This document shows positions 6,232 to 9,200 of a DNA stretch of 9,200 nucleotides, piece by piece (the stretch's first letter is position 1; every line of letters starts with the position of its first letter). The stretch is taken from the NCBI GenBank assembly GCA_013214985.1, contig JABSRY010000063.1, positions 1-9,200 of the forward strand. Direction: 5' to 3'. The DNA is from Hyphomicrobiales bacterium (lineage in GTDB: Bacteria > Pseudomonadota > Alphaproteobacteria > Rhizobiales > OSC116). Below the pieces are notes generated by a model. It worked only from the letters and a program-made list of their open reading frames with translations, did no database searches and had not been told where the DNA came from. The position numbers and the translations under genes were made by a program.

Positions 6232-6326
6232 GGCTGTTTAAAAGCCTTTAAAGCAGTATCACGCAAAACGCCTTTTTTATGAATAGGTCAATATTCGGCT
6301 GTTTTTTAGTATCAAGCAAAACGTCT
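6232..6326. repeat. Imperfect direct repeat AGTATCA(C/A)GCAAAACG(C/T)CT
   Basis: AGTATCACGCAAAACGCCT (6255-6273) and AGTATCAAGCAAAACGTCT (6308-6326) match at 17 of 19 positions and start 53 bp apart, about five helical turns. Each is preceded by GGCTGTTT (6232-6239 and 6297-6304). CGTTTTG at 6161-6167 is an inverted partial copy, and AGTATCA recurs alone at 6431-6437. Confidence 0.6.
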
Positions 6327-6385
6327 AAGCTCTTTTCGGGATTTAAACTCAAAGCTCGTAAAATCTTAGGGTTTTCGGGGTTCTT

Positions 6386-6420
6386 ATCCCGATATATCCC
6401 GCATAATCCCACAATATCCC
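6386..6420. repeat. Four ATCCC boxes at exact 10-bp spacing
   Basis: ATCCC occurs at 6386-6390, 6396-6400, 6406-6410 and 6416-6420, each preceded by an AT-rich pentamer of differing sequence. Only the box is conserved, as expected for repeated protein sites on one face of the helix rather than recent duplication. An inverted copy (GGGAT) lies at 6338-6342. Confidence 0.65.
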
Positions 6421-6556
6421 ATAATTATTTAGTATCAGTATAAGTGTCACGTTACAATTATTATCAATTAATTGTAGGTATATTGGCTTATTTGAGCGCA
6501 AATTTTATGTAACTGATTAAAATTATACAGCAATTAGCATATTTACAATTTGAACT

Positions 6557-7564
6557 TTATAATAAACTTTTAAGCCCTAGCCGTTTATTACCCTGACGGC
6601 CTGACAATGTTTTGGCATTTAGCATGCTATTTATAATTGCTTCTTCAATTGCGCCTATCGCCGCGTCAAACGCATTGTCTATTTTATCTTCAGGAAACCG
6701 CTTTACCGTTTCGATTTTATCTTGATAATGTGCCATTTGATTGGCGGTTGAAAATGCCAAACAAATATCGCCGCTGCCATTGCCCAATTGACTGCCCGTT
6801 TTGGCCAAACCAATTGTCGCGCGTTTTGCCAGGCGTTTTAACTGCCGTGCATCCATCGGTAAATCTGTTGCCAATATCATAATGATTGAGCCTTTATCGG
6901 CTTCGGCATCAATACTAACATTGTTGTAAATTTGTTGTTTTAATTTACCGCCTAGTTTGTTGCCATACATGATAAAATCGCGCAAGCGCCCCATATTGGT
7001 CATAACTAGTGCGCCAATAGTGAAAATATCGCTATTCAATGGTACCAAACGTGATGATGAGCCTATACCGCCTTTTAATTTATAGGCCGACATGCCGCGC
7101 CCTGCCCCAACCGCGCCTTGTTTAAACTCAATATTTGTATTTTTAAGTGCAGCTAATATATGGTGGGTTTTTATATGTTGCCCGCGTATATCGTTTAAAT
7201 AACCATCATTACATTCCATCACCAATGGGTTAACTGTGCCTGTATCTGTGCCGATATCTGCATTATCTTTAAGCATGTATTTTATGAGTGCGTCGCTCGC
7301 GACGCCAACCGATAAAGTATTGGTTAAAACAATAGGTGTTTCTAATTGGCCAAGCTCTTGGATTTGCATTAACCCAACAGATTTACCGAAACCATTGATA
7401 ATTTCGACGGCAGCGACGCATTTATTTTGAAATAAATTACCTTGATGGGGCAAGATGGCGGTTACGCCTGTTTGGATTGAACCATCATCTAACGTGATAT
7501 GCCCAACGGTTACGCCTTTAACATCTGCTATTGAATTTAACTGCCCGCTTACTAATTCACTCAT
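6557..7564 (-). CDS. DmpA/P1-family aminopeptidase (S58, self-processing)
   Basis: This 335-residue protein is of the DmpA family: N-terminal-nucleophile hydrolases that remove N-terminal residues from peptides or amides, some accepting D-residues. Seen are ADVKGVTVGH (13-22), TGVTAILPH (32-40), GFGKSVGLMQI (58-68), TDTGTVNPLVMECNDG (106-121), GAVGAGRGM (150-158) and the processing site GGIG/SSSR (165-172), which should expose Ser169 as nucleophile. GNGSGDICLAFST (261-273) is the conserved C-terminal block. The length is near the family norm (about 340-380) and all key parts are present. No signal peptide is seen, so it is probably cytoplasmic. Its ATG overlaps the stop of the hexosaminidase gene as ATGA, pointing to one operon with coupled translation. 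The physiological substrate cannot be read from sequence. Confidence 0.88.
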   Translation of the reverse strand: MSELVSGQLNSIADVKGVTVGHITLDDGSIQTGVTAILPHQGNLFQNKCVAAVEIINGFGKSVGLMQIQELGQLETPIVLTNTLSVGVASDALIKYMLKDNADIGTDTGTVNPLVMECNDGYLNDIRGQHIKTHHILAALKNTNIEFKQGAVGAGRGMSAYKLKGGIGSSSRLVPLNSDIFTIGALVMTNMGRLRDFIMYGNKLGGKLKQQIYNNVSIDAEADKGSIIMILATDLPMDARQLKRLAKRATIGLAKTGSQLGNGSGDICLAFSTANQMAHYQDKIETVKRFPEDKIDNAFDAAIGAIEEAIINSMLNAKTLSGRQGNKRLGLKSLL

Positions 7565-8637
7565 GGCAACTTTGCCTTTAATATTTGAATTCTATTATAG
7601 GCATTAACGATGGTTTGTTGCTTAATTTGCCCATTAGCCACCGCATGTTTTATAACCCCATGCACCCAAGCGCCAAGTGAGCCAACTTTGTCTTTATTAA
7701 ACGACATCATCACCAAATCTGTACCTGCATTGATGGATTTAATGATTGCCACTTTTGAGGTAAAATTGCGGGTTATTGCGCCCATTGCCATATCATCACT
7801 GACCACAACGCCTTTAAACTTTAACTCGCCCCGTAACACGCCTGTTATGGCTTTGTGGGATAATGAAGTGGGTACTTTGCCATCATCGCTCATTTTATCT
7901 AAGAACACATGGGCTGCCATGACCATATCTGCAGCATCCCATATAATGAGTTGTTTATAGGGGTCTAGCTCAATTGCTTGCCATGTTTTGCTGATATTTA
8001 CAAAGCCTTTATGGCTATCTTTTGCGCTGCTACCATGGCCTGGAAAATGCTTTAATGCCGTTAGCATATTGGCCTGACGATGGGCATTTACAAACATATA
8101 GGCATATTGGCTAACTACAAGCGGATTGGCACCGTAGGAGCGGTTAAGTTTTGCAATGACGGGGTTGTTTTTATTAATTTCCAGATCGACCACGGGGCCA
8201 AAATTTACGTTAAACCCAATTGAATTTAGATAAAATGCTGTATCATAATATTTTTCGTGGGCTAATTGTTGGTTGACTTGTGTCATTTGTTTGGCGGATG
8301 CTAAAAACGGTGCGCCATCGGCCTCTTTAATACGTCTTACGCGGCCGCCCTCTTGATCTATTGTAATCAGTATTTTGTTGGATGATGCCGATTGAATGGC
8401 ATTGGTGAGCGATAATACTTGTTTTTTACTGCCAACATTATGCCCTAAAAACAATACGCCGCCTACTTTGCCTGCTTTAACATCTTTAACCAACGCTTGA
8501 GCGCTTTTACTGTTTAAATCTTTGCCTTGAAAGCCAACCAGTACCATTTGGCCGATCATTGCATCTAAGCTTGCGGCATTTGCGATGGTAAATATTGTGC
8601 AAAAAATTGTGATAAATATTAGTTTTAGAATTTTCAT
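7561..8637 (-). CDS. Exported GH3 beta-N-acetylhexosaminidase (NagZ-like)
   Basis: I start this at the ATG at 8637, with AAGGTG at 8647-8642 as Shine-Dalgarno, rather than the upstream ATG at 8715 inside the preceding terminator region. The 358-residue product begins with a Sec signal peptide (MKILKLIFITIFCTIFTIANA), so it acts in the periplasm or outside the cell, unlike classical cytoplasmic NagZ. GH3 hallmarks are ITIDQEGGRVRR (91-102), ALKHFPGHG (194-202), the D207-S-H209 acid/base pair, and VVVSDD (277-282) with D281 as probable nucleophile. The enzyme should release terminal GlcNAc from muropeptides or chitin oligomers. The stop overlaps the aminopeptidase start. The terminator just upstream implies that it has its own promoter between about 8640 and 8690, which I cannot pinpoint. 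Confidence 0.88.
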   Translation of the reverse strand: MKILKLIFITIFCTIFTIANAASLDAMIGQMVLVGFQGKDLNSKSAQALVKDVKAGKVGGVLFLGHNVGSKKQVLSLTNAIQSASSNKILITIDQEGGRVRRIKEADGAPFLASAKQMTQVNQQLAHEKYYDTAFYLNSIGFNVNFGPVVDLEINKNNPVIAKLNRSYGANPLVVSQYAYMFVNAHRQANMLTALKHFPGHGSSAKDSHKGFVNISKTWQAIELDPYKQLIIWDAADMVMAAHVFLDKMSDDGKVPTSLSHKAITGVLRGELKFKGVVVSDDMAMGAITRNFTSKVAIIKSINAGTDLVMMSFNKDKVGSLGAWVHGVIKHAVANGQIKQQTIVNAYNRIQILKAKLP

Positions 8638-8692
8638 TAGACACCTTAAATTTGAATAATTGACGCTATGATAATTTAACTGATTTGCCAAT

Positions 8693-8722
8693 AAAAAAGC
8701 TCGGTACCAAAGCACCGAACTT
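8693..8722 (-). terminator. Terminator after the transketolase-like gene
   Basis: On the minus strand AAGTTCGGT (8722-8714) pairs with ACCGAGCTT (8705-8697) with one G-U pair and an 8-nt loop, followed by a T-run (8698-8693). It lies about 40 nt past the stop. The plus strand also has a T-rich tail after the stem, so it may work both ways. Confidence 0.75.
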
Positions 8723-8761
8723 TATTTTTATACTATAAACAGAGATTGTGGATTAATTTTG

Positions 8762-9200
8762 TTAAGACAAAGCCCGCAAGTAACGCAATGGGCGGCCTGT
8801 TGCTACTGCGTTTGCAGCATGGGCGATTGCGTTTGCATCTATGCCATAATAATGGAACAAATCTGCCACTGTGCCAGTTTGCCCAAAATGCTCGACCCCC
8901 AATGCTTTAACTTGGTTGCCATAAACCGCGCCTAACCAGCTTAAAGTAAGCGGATGACCATCGACCACCGTAACCATGCCTGCATCACGCGGTACATCTT
9001 GCAACAGTTTTTCAATGTGAGATATTGCATTTTGATCGCCGCGTTGGCGGGCGCGTTCTGCGGCATGCCAACCTGCGGATGCTCTATCTGCCGAAGTAAT
9101 TGCAAGCACGGCAACACCACGTCTATCATTACCAATCATACCTGCTGCCTCTATTGCCTCTGGTGCAACGGCGCCTGTATAGCAAATGACCACTTCGGTG
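8762..9200 (-). CDS. Transketolase/E1-like thiamine enzyme, C-terminal part (5' end outside window)
   Basis: About 145 residues are visible, beginning ...TEVVICYTGAVAPEAIEAAG; the frame is open to the right edge. The GTG at 9193 is almost certainly an internal valine, not a start. GMIGNDRRGVAVLAITSADR, DGHPLTLSWLGAVYG, GVEHFGQTGTVADLFHYYGI and the end match the C-terminal domain of large transketolase-like proteins (pyruvate dehydrogenase E1/transketolase superfamily) that I associate with alphaproteobacteria. This domain contributes to the dimer and substrate channel; the thiamine-diphosphate sites lie in the missing part, so the exact reaction is not determinable. It is followed by its own terminator and is an ordinary chromosomal gene. 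Confidence 0.8.
   Translation of the reverse strand, partial: TEVVICYTGAVAPEAIEAAGMIGNDRRGVAVLAITSADRASAGWHAAERARQRGDQNAISHIEKLLQDVPRDAGMVTVVDGHPLTLSWLGAVYGNQVKALGVEHFGQTGTVADLFHYYGIDANAIAHAANAVATGRPLRYLRALS

Larger units (their letters stand above)
6115..6556. other. Gene-free, repeat-rich stretch; probable right boundary of the accessory region
   Basis: No credible reading frame is seen over about 440 bp between the plus-strand phage-derived genes and the minus-strand chromosomal genes. It holds an ACTGTTT/AAACAGT dyad (6130-6136, 6153-6159), a tandem CGTGACTGTT repeat, a 53-bp-spaced repeat, an ATCCC array and a TACAATTA/TAATTGTA dyad (6453-6460, 6469-6476). The change of gene type and composition across it suggests an insertion junction. 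No tRNA gene or clear attachment core is recognisable. Confidence 0.5.

Noticed and set aside
6371..6395. Possible tRNA T-arm (CGGG...CCCG around TTCTTAT)
   Set aside because: The loop lacks the TTCRA consensus and no acceptor, D or anticodon arm can be folded around it.
6386..6420. CRISPR array
   Set aside because: Five-base boxes with 5-bp linkers are far too short for CRISPR repeats and spacers, and no cas gene is present.
8638..8715. Longer N-terminus of the hexosaminidase from the ATG at 8715
   Set aside because: It would add 26 residues before a clear signal peptide and start inside the upstream terminator; the ATG at 8637 has a good Shine-Dalgarno.

Overview
The window reads as a mobile or prophage-derived accessory region (about 1-6500) beside ordinary chromosome (about 6550-9200) in a fairly AT-rich Gram-negative bacterium, most likely an alphaproteobacterium. 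The relaxase belongs to a type I know mainly from alphaproteobacterial elements, and the truncated transketolase-like protein at the right edge resembles alphaproteobacterial proteins. Genus cannot be fixed from the sequence. The right flank looks more GC-rich than the accessory part.

Layout, left to right. (1) 1-1344, minus: the first 448 codons of an MmeI/Eco57I-type DNA methyltransferase. An in-frame deletion has joined its HYTS region directly to the NPPY catalytic motif, so the AdoMet-binding motif I is missing. (2) 1345-1622: promoter-like sequence for that gene and a terminator for the next operon. (3) 1623-3640, minus: a mobilization operon of relaxase, MobC-like accessory protein and an unnamed reading frame without a normal start. 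Its leader carries a good promoter and three dyads, and is the best oriT/operator candidate here. (4) 3656-5464: remnants of a Mu-like phage, minus strand. A Ner-type regulator, the C-terminal part of a major capsid protein and a head maturation protease/scaffold form one operon ending in a strong terminator. Divergent from it is a Cro/CI-type repressor (plus), followed by a small unknown protein. (5) 6115-6556: a repeat-rich stretch without genes, including four ATCCC boxes spaced exactly 10 bp apart. It is the probable boundary of the accessory region. (6) 6557-9200, minus: a DmpA/P1-family aminopeptidase overlapping an exported GH3 beta-N-acetylhexosaminidase, then a terminator and the C-terminus of a transketolase-like enzyme.

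How it fits together: relaxase plus MobC without any visible transfer machinery suggest an element mobilized in trans. The repressor/Ner pair still looks like a working phage-style switch, but all that survives under Ner control is a capsid fragment and a protease, in the reverse of the usual late-gene order. No integrase, replication protein or type IV secretion gene is present; if they exist they lie left of the window. The clearest oddities are the methyltransferase lacking motif I, the relaxase with no N-terminal tyrosine, the Ner-controlled capsid fragment and the helically phased ATCCC array.
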